DNA of 64,000 nucleotides from Pseudomonas sp. B28(2017). Its GTDB lineage: Bacteria > Pseudomonadota > Gammaproteobacteria > Pseudomonadales > Pseudomonadaceae. Positions 50,072 to 58,661 of the stretch are shown here, one piece after another. Both the position numbers and the translations under genes were made by a program. The stretch lies in contig NZ_NEJH01000018.1 in assembly GCF_002113025.1 (NCBI RefSeq), positions 1 to 64,000 of the forward strand, given 5' to 3'. A model generated the notes under the pieces. The model searched no databases and had not been told where the DNA came from. It saw nothing but the letters and a program-made list of their open reading frames with translations. How positions within the stretch are numbered: position 1 is the first letter of the stretch; the number at the start of each line of letters is the position of its first letter.

Positions 50072-52495
50072 TCAGAACCCGACACTGGCCTGCACAAAGA
50101 ACGTGCGCGGCGCGCCGACGTACATGCCCGAGTTGTTGTCGCTGGAGCGGGTGAAGTACTGCTTGTCGAAGATGTTTTTCACCCCCGCCCCCAGTTTCAG
50201 GTTCGATACCTGCGGCCCGAAGTCATAGCCGCCACGCACGTTCCAGGTCACGTAACCCGGAATGTCACCGAACTGGCCGTCGGCGGTGCCTTCGGTGATG
50301 TAGTTACCGTTGAAGCTGCCGTCGGCGTTCACGCCGGTGCCCGGCGAGCGCTGCTTGGACTGGGCGAACGCGTCGAGATTCCAGGTCCAGCGGTTGATGT
50401 CGTAACGCAGGCCGGCAGTGGCCACCTGACGGGAGTAGAACGGCAGGTCACGGCCCTTGAAGCCCGGGATGTCACCTTCGCTGGTGGCGCGGGTGTAGGT
50501 GAAACCGGCGTTGGCGGTCAGGCCGTCAAGACGTGGGTCCAGCGCGGCCAGATCGTAGTGCACCGACGTTTCGATGCCCTGGTGCCTGGTTGCGCCGAGG
50601 TTGGTCCAGCCCACATCGTTGCTGATGTATTGCAGTTCGTCGTCGAAGTCGATGTAGAACAGCGTCACCTCACCGCCCCACACGTCATCGTTGTAGCGCG
50701 TACCGATTTCGTAGGTCTTGGCTTTTTCCGGCTCCAGACCGTTGGCGGTGTTGTCGCCGATACCGCCCTGCCCCAGCTGGAAGTACTGCAGCGCGCCAAA
50801 CGAGGTTTCGTAGTTGGCGAACAGTTTCCAGGCATCGGACACGTGATACATCACGCTCAGGGCCGGCAGCGGCTCGTTGCTTTCGATGCTGCGGTTTTTC
50901 TCCGGCACCCGTTTACCGGCGTTATCGAGCACCGGGCGGTCGTGCCAGTCGGTGCTGATGTGCTCGAAGCGAATACCCGGGGTGACGGTCCAGTTGCCAA
51001 CGTCAATCTTGTTGTCGACGTAGACCGAATTGGCCTCGGTTCCACCGGTGCGGTCCTGATAGACATGGCCGTCCGCCCCGGGACGTACGACTGGCTCGTT
51101 GTTGACCAGCGCCACGCGGCTGGCCTCTTCGTGCATGGCTTCCTTGAGGTAGCGATAACCGACGCTGACTTCCTGGGTGGTCGGGCCCACATCGAAAACG
51201 TGAGACACCCGTGGCTCGATGCCAAAGGTGTAGTAGCTGCGCGGATACGAGCTGAGGGTCTTCAAGTCACGGGAGGCGATGGTGCTGCCACGAAAACTGT
51301 CGGTGTAGTAGGTCAGCACTTCGGCCTGTGTGCGATCGTCGATCTGCCGCACCCACTTGAACGACACATCCTTGCGGCGGCCGCTGAAGTTGTCGTGGTC
51401 GCGCACGGACTGGAACGGGTCGGCGTCGTACTGCGCCTGGGTCAGGCCGCCGGGCATGTCGGCCTTGGCGTCGTAGTAGTGAAAGTTGAGGCTGAAATCG
51501 TCGACATCGGTCGGCGCCCAATGGGTCTTGAGGATCACGTCGTCGATGTCGTTGCCGTTGTTGCTTTCACGGTAACCGTTGCCGTTCACCCCGGAGTACA
51601 ACAGCGCCACGCCCATGCCGTTGTCGGCGGTGCCGCCCATGAATGCCGTGTCGATGTGCTTCCAGCCACCGTGCTGCGACGTTTCCAGGGTCGTGCCGAT
51701 TTCTGCGGAGGCCTGTTCCGGGATCGCGCGGGTCACGAAGTTGATCACACCACCGACGTTTTGTGGTCCGTAGCGTACGGAACCGGCACCGCGCACCACG
51801 TCGATGCTGTCGAGGTTGCCGGAGGAAATCGGCGCCATGGACAGTTGCGGCTGGCCGTAAGGCGCGAACGCCGCCGGGATGCCGTCGATCAGCACGGTGG
51901 AGCGAGGCGACAGGCGCGAAGTCAGGCCGCGCACGCCGACGTTAAGGGAAATATCGCTGCCACCGGTGCCGTTGGCGTCCTGCACTTGCACCCCAGGAAC
52001 GCGCTTCAACACGTCGCCGACGTTCATCGCGCCCTGCTCGACCATGGCTTCGCGGCGGATCACGGTTCGTGCGCCAGGGTGGTTCTGCACCACAGCGGCA
52101 TCGGCATCGCCGAGCCAGTCACCAACGACCTTGATGTCAGTCACGCCCAGTTCCAGTGGACCGCTGGCCGCCGACGCTGGCGCCGGCATCAGCGTCACCG
52201 AACCTTCATCGATCTGGTATTGCAGGCCGCTGCCTTGCAGCAACTGGCGCAGAGCGTCTTCCGGGGAAAGGTTGCCATCCACCGCCGGAGCCTGCTTGCC
52301 GGCGACCAGTTCAGGGCTGAAGAACACCTGAAGCGAGGTTTGCTGGCCCAACTGGCTCAGGGCTTGTCCCAAAGGTTGCGCCGGGATGTGGATGCCGTCG
52401 GCCGCAAAGGCCTGGGGCAGCGCAACGTTGACCGCCAGCGCGAGGGCCAGCGGCAACCAGGGGAGTTTGTTGTTTTTAGCGGTGGAGATTTTCAC
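50072..52495 (-). CDS. fecA: TonB-dependent ferric citrate-type receptor
   Basis: This 807-residue outer-membrane receptor starts at GTG 52495. A signal peptide (LPLALALAVNVALPQAFA) leads to an STN signalling domain at about residues 33-105 (HIPAQPLGQALSQLGQQTSL). The TonB plug follows (VVGDWLGDADAAVV, RTVIRREAMVEQGAMNVGDV) and then a 22-strand barrel ending in F. It resembles E. coli FecA region by region (MDGIP-type LIDGIPAAFAPYGQPQLSMA, VRYGPQNVGGVINFVTRAIP, DADMPGG-like KADMPGGLTQAQYDAD). Ferric citrate or a close chelate is the likely ligand. The STN domain signals to FecR encoded just upstream. Confidence 0.9.
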   Translation of the reverse strand: MKISTAKNNKLPWLPLALALAVNVALPQAFAADGIHIPAQPLGQALSQLGQQTSLQVFFSPELVAGKQAPAVDGNLSPEDALRQLLQGSGLQYQIDEGSVTLMPAPASAASGPLELGVTDIKVVGDWLGDADAAVVQNHPGARTVIRREAMVEQGAMNVGDVLKRVPGVQVQDANGTGGSDISLNVGVRGLTSRLSPRSTVLIDGIPAAFAPYGQPQLSMAPISSGNLDSIDVVRGAGSVRYGPQNVGGVINFVTRAIPEQASAEIGTTLETSQHGGWKHIDTAFMGGTADNGMGVALLYSGVNGNGYRESNNGNDIDDVILKTHWAPTDVDDFSLNFHYYDAKADMPGGLTQAQYDADPFQSVRDHDNFSGRRKDVSFKWVRQIDDRTQAEVLTYYTDSFRGSTIASRDLKTLSSYPRSYYTFGIEPRVSHVFDVGPTTQEVSVGYRYLKEAMHEEASRVALVNNEPVVRPGADGHVYQDRTGGTEANSVYVDNKIDVGNWTVTPGIRFEHISTDWHDRPVLDNAGKRVPEKNRSIESNEPLPALSVMYHVSDAWKLFANYETSFGALQYFQLGQGGIGDNTANGLEPEKAKTYEIGTRYNDDVWGGEVTLFYIDFDDELQYISNDVGWTNLGATRHQGIETSVHYDLAALDPRLDGLTANAGFTYTRATSEGDIPGFKGRDLPFYSRQVATAGLRYDINRWTWNLDAFAQSKQRSPGTGVNADGSFNGNYITEGTADGQFGDIPGYVTWNVRGGYDFGPQVSNLKLGAGVKNIFDKQYFTRSSDNNSGMYVGAPRTFFVQASVGF

Positions 52496-52593
52496 GTCGA
52501 ACGTAATCCTGTGGATCGCAAGAGTGTGCGCTTGTTAATGCAAACCAGTTGCAGTTGAACAGGAAGACGATGAACTCGAAAAAAACCTGAATT

Positions 52594-53577
52594 TTATTTT
52601 GAAATTATTTCCTGGCTGCCGTCGCCAAGGGTGCGCACGGCCACCGGCAGGATGCTCGGCAAGGCCTTGAGCAGCGCGTCGGTGTTGTCGGATTTGAACA
52701 CGCTGGTCAGGCGTAGATTGCCCACCGCTGCATTGCCGACCTTCAGCGGTTTCTCCCGATAACGCGAGGCCTGCTCGGCGACTTCGGCCAGGCTGGCGTT
52801 GTTGAACACCAGCTTGCCGCTGCGCCAGGCGGTCATTTCCGCCGAGTTGACCGCATAGGCGGCGGCAACGTTGCCCCGGGCATCGACGTGGGTGCCAAGG
52901 CCTGCTGTCAGATTGATGAACTCGCTGTCGACGGCGTCGCGCCCTTGAACCTTGACAGTGCCCTGCTCCACGACCACCCGGGTTTCGCTGGCGCCGCGAC
53001 GCACATCGAAGCGGGTGCCGGTGACCGTGACCTTGCCGCTGCCTGCCGCGACCACAAAAGGCCGGCTGGTGTCATGCTCGACGCTGAACATCGCTTCGCC
53101 TTCGCTCAGCTCAACGTTGCGTTGCCCTTTTTCAAAGCGCACTTGAATCCGGCTGCGGCTGTCCAGATCGACCACCGAGCCATCCGGCAGCGCCACATGG
53201 CGTCGCTCATTCAGGGCCGTTGAAAACTCCGCGGTGTAAGGCACAGGTTGATTCAGGCCGCTGAACAGGCCCAGGCCGAGCGCTACCGCCAGCACGCTGG
53301 CGGCCACCGCATAACGCAGCACGGGACGACGTTTTTTCAGGGCTGGCGGGGTTTCACACAAGGCGCGCAAACGCGCCGTCGGCACCAGGTCGGCGGCGCT
53401 CCACAACCCCTGGAGCACTTCGAATTCGTGTCGGTGTTGGGAGTGTTCGTCCAGCCAGGCCTGAAACCGGCGACGCACTTCAACATCGACGACAGGCTCC
53501 TGCAAACGCACGAACCACTGCGCCGCCTCATCGCGAACCGTTGTTTGCCCGCACGCACAATCACGAGTATCCATCAT
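52594..53577 (-). CDS. fecR: FecR anti-sigma/sigma regulator
   Basis: This 327-residue inner-membrane regulator has an N-terminal cytoplasmic domain (AAQWFVRLQEPVVDVEVRRR, WLDEHSQHRHEFEVLQGLW) that binds the sigma factor. A single membrane helix near residues 91-107 (AVAASVLAVALGLGLFSG) follows. The periplasmic FecR domain (SVVDLDSRSRIQVRFEKGQR, GEAMFSV) and a C-terminal secretin/STN-like part complete it. It passes the receptor signal to FecI. The start is at the first of two tandem ATGs, preceded by AGGA. It lies between fecI and fecA on the same strand. Confidence 0.9.
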   Translation of the reverse strand: MMDTRDCACGQTTVRDEAAQWFVRLQEPVVDVEVRRRFQAWLDEHSQHRHEFEVLQGLWSAADLVPTARLRALCETPPALKKRRPVLRYAVAASVLAVALGLGLFSGLNQPVPYTAEFSTALNERRHVALPDGSVVDLDSRSRIQVRFEKGQRNVELSEGEAMFSVEHDTSRPFVVAAGSGKVTVTGTRFDVRRGASETRVVVEQGTVKVQGRDAVDSEFINLTAGLGTHVDARGNVAAAYAVNSAEMTAWRSGKLVFNNASLAEVAEQASRYREKPLKVGNAAVGNLRLTSVFKSDNTDALLKALPSILPVAVRTLGDGSQEIISK

Positions 53578-53617
53578 GGAAGTTCCTGTTTGGCTGGGGA
53601 GGAGAAGGCGCGGTCGG

Positions 53618-54118
53618 TCATGACTGCAACCCGTCCAGGCGATCACGCAGGTGCCGAAGCGTGCGGATCATATACTTTTCCACCATGTTCCTGGACAGCC
53701 CCAGGCGCTCGGCGATTTCGGCCTGGGTCAGGCCCTCGATTTTCTGCCAGACAAACACCTTGCGGCAGTTGACCGGCAGCTCGGTGAGCGCCCGTTCGAT
53801 GGAATCCGCCAACTGGATCGCGTGCATGAAATGCTCCGGGTCACCGGTCGGCGACTCACTGAGATCAATCGCCTCTGACTCCATGGCGCCCCGCCGGTCC
53901 TCACGCCGATAACCATCCACGGCGATGTTGCGCGCGGTCTGGTGCAAATACGCCCGAGGCTGTTCCACCCGCGCCGAATCGGACTCAAGCACCCGCACGA
54001 AAGTATCGTGGGCCAGGTCCTCGGCCTGCTGACGGTTTCTCAGGCGACGGGTCCAGGTGCCAACCAACTCTTCGTAATGCTCGAAAAAGCCGTGTCTGCG
54101 GGGCAGCTTGAGGGTCAT
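53618..54118 (-). CDS. fecI: FecI-type ECF sigma factor
   Basis: This 166-residue extracytoplasmic-function sigma factor has region 2 with QAEDLAHDTFVRVLESDSAR and YLHQTARNIAVDGYRREDRR. Region 4 has LPVNCRKVFVWQKIEGLTQA followed by EIAERLGLSRNMVEKYMIR. It should direct transcription of the fecA gene when FecR is activated. It is first in the fecI-fecR-fecA order, all leftward. A 19-bp partly palindromic AATAG...CTATT stretch 29 bases upstream might be a Fur site. Confidence 0.9.
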   Translation of the reverse strand: MTLKLPRRHGFFEHYEELVGTWTRRLRNRQQAEDLAHDTFVRVLESDSARVEQPRAYLHQTARNIAVDGYRREDRRGAMESEAIDLSESPTGDPEHFMHAIQLADSIERALTELPVNCRKVFVWQKIEGLTQAEIAERLGLSRNMVEKYMIRTLRHLRDRLDGLQS

Positions 54119-54146
54119 TGCGGTGTGCTGTGGAGACGGGGGTGTG

Positions 54147-54165
54147 AATAGTAATGCTTCCTATT
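54147..54165. promoter_or_regulatory. Weak candidate Fur box upstream of fecI
   Basis: AATAGTAATGCTTCCTATT has AATAG/CTATT arms and the 19-bp length of a Fur box. It matches GATAATGATAATCATTATC at about 10 of 19 positions. The position fits iron repression of fecI, but the match is poor. Confidence 0.3.
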
Positions 54166-54352
54166 AACTTGAAGCAATGGTTTGCGGCCCCCACACCGGG
54201 CACTTTGTCCGCTTGCCAGGGTGCATTTCGTCAGCAAAGCTGGATGGCGGCACGGAACCAAAGAAATCTGGCAGGCATTCAAATGCAACCGTTGACGGGT
54301 TGTAACACAGTGCAGAAATGCCCGTACCCGGCTTTTCCCCAGGAATTCACAC

Positions 54353-56641
54353 ATGTTCAGCTCCAAAGCATTGCCTAAAAGAACACCGCTTGCCCGCCTG
54401 GCCCTGGCCATCACCCTGAGCACCCTCGGCCTGCCTTTCTGGGCGAACACTGCCCAGGCCCACGGCGGTCATGCCGACATGGTGCCGCTGCAAGCGGGTC
54501 TGGAGGCCTTTGGTGCCACGGTGAAATGGGACGACTACGCCAACCTGTTCACCATTGCCAAGGACGGGGTCTATCTCAAGGTCAAGCCCGACAGCAAGGT
54601 GGCGATGCTCAACGGCAAGCGTATCGAGCTGACAGTGCCAGTGGTGTTCAAGGACCACACGGCGTTCATGTCCACGGACTTCATCAACCAGGTGTTCCAG
54701 TCCGGGCTGGACAAGACCTTCGTCGTCGAGACCCGCCCCAACCCGCTCAATCCCCTGAGCGCCGCCGAAATCACCACGGCCGTGGACATCGTCAAGAAAT
54801 CGGAAAACTACAAACCCGGTTTCCGCTTTACCGAAGTCTCGGTCAAGGAGCCGCCCAAGGATCAGGTGTGGAACTTCGCTCTGACCGGGCAGAACGTCGC
54901 CCAGCCGCGCCAGGCCTCAATCGTGGTACTCGACGGCAAGCACGTGATCGAGGCGCTGGTCGATCTCGACAGCAAACAACTCAAGTCCTGGAAGCCGATC
55001 GAAGGCGCCCACGGCATGGTGCTGCTGGACGATTTCGCAACGGTGCAATCGGCCGTCGAGGCCAGCCCGGAATACGCCCAGGCCCTGGCCAAGCGCGGTA
55101 TCAACGATGTGAAAAAGGTCGTGGCCACGCCGTTGACCGTCGGTTACTTCGATGGCAAGGACGGCCTGGCACAGGACAAGCGCCTGCTGAAAATCGTCAG
55201 CTACCTCAACACCGATGACGGCAACTACTGGGCGCACCCGATTGAAGGGCTGGTGGCGATTGTCGACCTGGAACAGAAGAAGCTGATCAAGATCGAAGAC
55301 GAAGCGCTGATCCCGGTGCCGATGAAGCCGACGCCCTATGACGGGCGCGGACGCAAAGGCGTTGAGGTCAAGCCGCTGGAAATCACCGAGCCCGAGGGCA
55401 AGAACTACACCATCAGCGGCAACAGCATTCACTGGCAGAACTGGGATTTCCACGTTCGCCTCGATTCGCGGGTCGGTCCGATCCTGTCCACCGTCACCTA
55501 CGACGACAAGGGCAAGAAACGCAAAATCATGTACGAAGGCTCGCTGGGCGGCATGATCGTGCCTTACGGCGACCCGGATATCGGCTGGTACTTCAAGGCC
55601 TACCTCGACTCCGGCGACTACGGCATGGGCACCCTGACTTCACCGATTGCCCGCGGCAAAGACGCCCCGGAAAACGCCGTGCTGCTGGACGCCACCATCG
55701 CCGACTACACCGGCGCACCGACTGCGATCCCGCGCGCCATGGCGGTGTTCGAGCGCTACGCCGGCCCGGAGTACAAACACCAGGAAATGGGCCAGCCCAA
55801 CCTCAGCACCGAGCGTCGTGAACTGGTGGTGCGCTGGATCAGCACCGTGGGCAACTACGACTACATCTTCGACTGGGTCTTCCAGCAGAACGGCACCATC
55901 GGTATCGACGCCGGCGCCACCGGCATCGAAGCGGTCAAGGGCGTGAAATCGAAAACCATGCACGAAGACACCGCCAGGGAAGACACCCGCTACGGCACCC
56001 TGCTGGATCACAACATTGTTGGCACCACGCACCAACACATCTACAACTTCCGCCTCGATATGGACGTGGACGGCGAGCAGAACTCACTGGTGGAAGTGAA
56101 CCCGGTGGTGCTGCCGAACGACCGTGGCGGCCCGCGCACCAGCACCATGCAGACCGAAACCAAAGTAGTCGGCAACGAGCAGCAGGCGGCGCAAAAATTC
56201 GACCCGTCGACCGTGCGCCTGCTGACCAACTTCAGCAAGGAAAACAAAGTCGGCAACCCGGTTTCCTATCAGTTGATTCCGTACGCCGGCGGCACGCACC
56301 CGGTGGCCAAGGGCGCCAACTTCGGCAAGGACGAATGGCTCTATCACCGCCTGAGCTTCATGGACAAGCAACTGTGGGTGACGCAATACAACCCCGAGGA
56401 AAAATACCCGGAAGGCAAATACCCGAACCGCTCGGACAAGGATTCGGGCCTGGGGCAATTCACCCAGGACAACCACTCCATCGAGAACACCGACGATGTG
56501 GTCTGGCTGACCACCGGCACGACCCACATCGCCCGTGCCGAAGAATGGCCGATCATGCCGACCGAATGGGTGCATGTGCTGCTCAAGCCATGGAATTTCT
56601 TCGATGAAACGCCGACCCTGAACCTCAACGCACCGAAATAA
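54353..56641 (+). CDS. tynA: Periplasmic copper amine oxidase (primary-amine oxidase)
   Basis: This 762-residue copper/TPQ amine oxidase oxidises primary amines such as phenylethylamine and tyramine to aldehydes, ammonia and H2O2 in the periplasm. A signal peptide ends near residue 36 (WANTAQA). The N-terminal D1 domain (residues about 40-125) is present, as in the E. coli enzyme. Tyr502 in STVGNYDYIFDW is the TPQ precursor, Asp419 (AYLDSGDYGMG) the catalytic base, and His560, His562 and His725 the copper ligands. The regulator feaR and phenylacetate genes lie downstream. The aldehyde dehydrogenase (feaB) is not in the window. Confidence 0.94.
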   Translation: MFSSKALPKRTPLARLALAITLSTLGLPFWANTAQAHGGHADMVPLQAGLEAFGATVKWDDYANLFTIAKDGVYLKVKPDSKVAMLNGKRIELTVPVVFKDHTAFMSTDFINQVFQSGLDKTFVVETRPNPLNPLSAAEITTAVDIVKKSENYKPGFRFTEVSVKEPPKDQVWNFALTGQNVAQPRQASIVVLDGKHVIEALVDLDSKQLKSWKPIEGAHGMVLLDDFATVQSAVEASPEYAQALAKRGINDVKKVVATPLTVGYFDGKDGLAQDKRLLKIVSYLNTDDGNYWAHPIEGLVAIVDLEQKKLIKIEDEALIPVPMKPTPYDGRGRKGVEVKPLEITEPEGKNYTISGNSIHWQNWDFHVRLDSRVGPILSTVTYDDKGKKRKIMYEGSLGGMIVPYGDPDIGWYFKAYLDSGDYGMGTLTSPIARGKDAPENAVLLDATIADYTGAPTAIPRAMAVFERYAGPEYKHQEMGQPNLSTERRELVVRWISTVGNYDYIFDWVFQQNGTIGIDAGATGIEAVKGVKSKTMHEDTAREDTRYGTLLDHNIVGTTHQHIYNFRLDMDVDGEQNSLVEVNPVVLPNDRGGPRTSTMQTETKVVGNEQQAAQKFDPSTVRLLTNFSKENKVGNPVSYQLIPYAGGTHPVAKGANFGKDEWLYHRLSFMDKQLWVTQYNPEEKYPEGKYPNRSDKDSGLGQFTQDNHSIENTDDVVWLTTGTTHIARAEEWPIMPTEWVHVLLKPWNFFDETPTLNLNAPK

Positions 56642-56656
56642 GGCACACACAAAACC

Positions 56657-56682
56657 CTGTAGGAGCGAGCTCGCTCCTACAG
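56657..56682. repeat. REP-like palindrome
   Basis: CTGTAGGAGCGAGCTCGCTCCTACAG is a perfect 26-bp palindrome with no loop spacer, between convergent amine oxidase and cupredoxin genes. Confidence 0.8.
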
Positions 56683-56702
56683 GGGATCAGGGGATGAGCG
56701 GA

Positions 56703-57011
56703 TTATTGGCTGACCACAATCTTGCCGATCATCTGCGGATGCAGCGCACAGAAATACTCATACTCCCCCGGCGTGTTGAACACCCAGGAGTAACTGTCAC
56801 CGGTGTCCAGCGCCGCCGAGCGAAATACCTTGTGCGTCTCTGCCACCGTGTGCGGGATCTCGTCATCGTTAACCCACGTCACCTTGGTGCCCACGGCTAC
56901 CGCCAGATCCTTGGGTCCGAACATGAACTCCTTGATATTGACCTTCACCTCCTGAGCCCATACCGGCATCGCCAGCATCAGGCAGGCAACCGCCAACCAT
57001 CGCGCTTTCAT
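56703..57011 (-). CDS. Cupredoxin (amicyanin/plastocyanin-like)
   Basis: This 102-residue type 1 copper protein is exported through a signal peptide (MKARWLAVACLMLAMPVWAQ). The copper ligands are His54 (DEIPHTV), Cys88, His91 and Met94 (YFCALHPQM). The short Cys-x2-His-x2-Met loop is typical of amicyanin and plastocyanin-like electron carriers. It lies 14 bases after the metallophosphoesterase gene on the same strand and is presumably expressed from the ECF-type promoter at 58044-58069. Its redox partner is unknown; the nearby amine oxidase uses O2 and does not need one. Confidence 0.88.
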   Translation of the reverse strand: MKARWLAVACLMLAMPVWAQEVKVNIKEFMFGPKDLAVAVGTKVTWVNDDEIPHTVAETHKVFRSAALDTGDSYSWVFNTPGEYEYFCALHPQMIGKIVVSQ

Positions 57012-57025
57012 TCGCTTACCCTCCC

Positions 57026-57994
57026 CTAGACCAGTGTCGAATCGATCAGCGCCAGCGGATGCTCGCCCTGCGTCGCCCGCACGTCGGTGATCCCCAGATA
57101 ATTGCGCAGTTGATCGGCGGCCACCGTCATCGGCCCAGGCGTCGGCGCCGTGCCCGGTGCGGGTTGCGGATATGCAGTGCCACGGGCGGTATGAAAGGTG
57201 ATATTGCCTTCGATCTTCTGGATGACCTGATGGATATGCCCGTTCAATACCGTCACCGAGCCGTACGGGCGCAACATGGCAATCGCCTGGTCACCGTCCT
57301 CGGTGCCCCAACCCCACGGCTGATAAATTGTCCACAACGGAATATGGGTAAACACCACGATGGGCGTGCTGCTCGTTACAGCGCGCAGGTCGTCGGCCAG
57401 CCACGCCAGCTGATCGGCGCCGAGGTTCGCTTCATGCCCCGCCTGGAAGTTGAAGACATTCACCAGCGCGATGAAATGCACGCCATGGTCATCGAAGCTG
57501 TACCAGCCGTTGCCTTTGGTGCCTTTGCCGTAGCGTTCCAGATAGAGCTTGCCGCCGCCCTCATCGAGGGTGTCGTGCTCGCCCGGCACGTAGTGCACGG
57601 TGGACGGCAGGCCTTTGAGCAACTCGGCGGCGGTGTCGAACTCTTCGGGCTTGGACAGGTGGGTGATATCCCCGGTATGCAGGATCAGCGAGGGCCGTTT
57701 TGGCAGCGCAATGACCTTGTCGATGGCCACCTGCAAGGTCTTCACCGGATCCGGGTTGGCCTCCTTGTTGAAACCGATGTGCGAGTCGCTGACCTGCACA
57801 AAATGAAAGTTACCGGCGAGTGCCTTGGGGTCCGTGACATTTCCTGCGTCATCCAGGGCGAAAGCCCGGGGAATGCCGCCGCACAGGGCCCAGACCACAC
57901 CGGCCCCGGCCCACGCCGAACATTTGAGCAGCGTGCGCCGGTCAGGATTGAGCAGGCCGTCGACGCGTCGTTGGTGTTTTGAATGAATGTTCAT
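57026..57994 (-). CDS. Exported metallophosphoesterase
   Basis: This 322-residue calcineurin-like phosphoesterase has the metal motifs FVQVSDSHIGF, LHTGDITH, VPGEHDT, VFTHIPL and NGHIHQ. The N-terminus RRTLLKCSAWAGAGVVWALC has a twin-arginine-like signal, suggesting Tat export in a folded state. The substrate is unknown. It is the first gene after the divergent ECF promoter region and precedes the cupredoxin gene, so it is probably a target of the ECF factor encoded opposite. Confidence 0.87.
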   Translation of the reverse strand: MNIHSKHQRRVDGLLNPDRRTLLKCSAWAGAGVVWALCGGIPRAFALDDAGNVTDPKALAGNFHFVQVSDSHIGFNKEANPDPVKTLQVAIDKVIALPKRPSLILHTGDITHLSKPEEFDTAAELLKGLPSTVHYVPGEHDTLDEGGGKLYLERYGKGTKGNGWYSFDDHGVHFIALVNVFNFQAGHEANLGADQLAWLADDLRAVTSSTPIVVFTHIPLWTIYQPWGWGTEDGDQAIAMLRPYGSVTVLNGHIHQVIQKIEGNITFHTARGTAYPQPAPGTAPTPGPMTVAADQLRNYLGITDVRATQGEHPLALIDSTLV

Positions 57995-58043
57995 CGGTTT
58001 TCCCTCGTAGGCGAACTACAGTGATGCAGCTGACACGAGGTAA

Positions 58044-58069
58044 AACCTTGTGGGACGGGTCTTTATTCC
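58044..58069 (-). promoter_or_regulatory. Candidate ECF promoter, leftward
   Basis: On the minus strand GGAATA (58069-58064) is followed by 16 bases and GGTT (58047-58044). This resembles the GGAAC/T-N16-17-(C/G)GTT layout of many ECF promoters. It would drive the metallophosphoesterase-cupredoxin operon, about 50 bases from its ATG. It mirrors the site at 58095-58120. Confidence 0.6.
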
Positions 58070-58094
58070 CGGTCGAAAAATATTCTTTTCCCGG

Positions 58095-58120
58095 GGAATA
58101 AAATGCCACGGACCACGGTT
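58095..58120 (+). promoter_or_regulatory. Candidate ECF promoter, rightward
   Basis: GGAATA (58095-58100), N16, GGTT (58117-58120) repeats on the plus strand the exact spacing of the leftward signal. It lies 29 bases before the ECF sigma ATG, consistent with autoregulation. The outer bases extend the match to a TTTATTCCC / GGGAATAAA inverted repeat at 58062-58102. Confidence 0.6.
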
Positions 58121-58148
58121 ATAGAAGAGGGACAGTGCGGGAACCACC

Positions 58149-58661
58149 ATGACGCGATTTGAGGAATTGTTTGCGCCCCACCTGGACGCCGCCTACAACC
58201 TCGCACGCTGGCTCACCGGCAACGACAGCGCCGCGCGCGATGTCGTGCAGGAAAGCGCCCTGCGCGCCTTCAGGTTTTCCCAGCGTTTCGTCGATGGCAA
58301 CGCCAAGGCCTGGTTCCTGACCATCGTGCGCAATGAAAGCTACACCTGGCTGAAAGCCACGGCCGGGCGCCACTGGGTCGCTTTCGCCGACGATGTTGCC
58401 CAGGACCAGGGAGCATCAAGCCACGACCAGACCCCGGAGTTGCTGGCCATTCACACGGAAAATGCCGCGCTGGTCCAGCAAGCCCTGCGCTCTCTCCCTC
58501 CGGCGTTTCGTGAGGTGATTGTTCTCAAGGAGCTCGAAGACATGCCCTACAAGGACATCGCCCTGGTGGTCGACATTCCCCTCGGAACCGTCATGTCGAG
58601 ACTGGCCAGGGCTCGAGCCATGCTCAAGCTCGAACTACTGAAGCTGCACGATCATGAATGA
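58149..58661 (+). CDS. ECF sigma factor
   Basis: This 170-residue sigma-70 family factor has region 2 with AYNLARWLTGNDSAARDVVQ and FRFSQRFVDGNAKAWFLTIV. Region 4 has LRSLPPAFREVIVLKELEDM and YKDIALVVDIPLGTVMSRLA. The anti-sigma gene follows with an eight-base overlap. Divergent mirror-image promoters suggest that it drives both its own operon and the metallophosphoesterase-cupredoxin genes. The inducing signal is unknown; envelope or copper/redox stress is a guess from the targets. Confidence 0.9.
   Translation: MTRFEELFAPHLDAAYNLARWLTGNDSAARDVVQESALRAFRFSQRFVDGNAKAWFLTIVRNESYTWLKATAGRHWVAFADDVAQDQGASSHDQTPELLAIHTENAALVQQALRSLPPAFREVIVLKELEDMPYKDIALVVDIPLGTVMSRLARARAMLKLELLKLHDHE

Noticed and set aside
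50558..52558. 666-codon open frame opposite fecA
   Set aside because: It is antisense to a complete FecA-type receptor; codon-bias artefact.
54269..54284. Possible FeaR site TGGCA-N8-AAT upstream of tynA
   Set aside because: It comes close to the TGNCA-N8-AAA pattern remembered for E. coli FeaR but fails the last base, and similar partial matches occur by chance in this gap.
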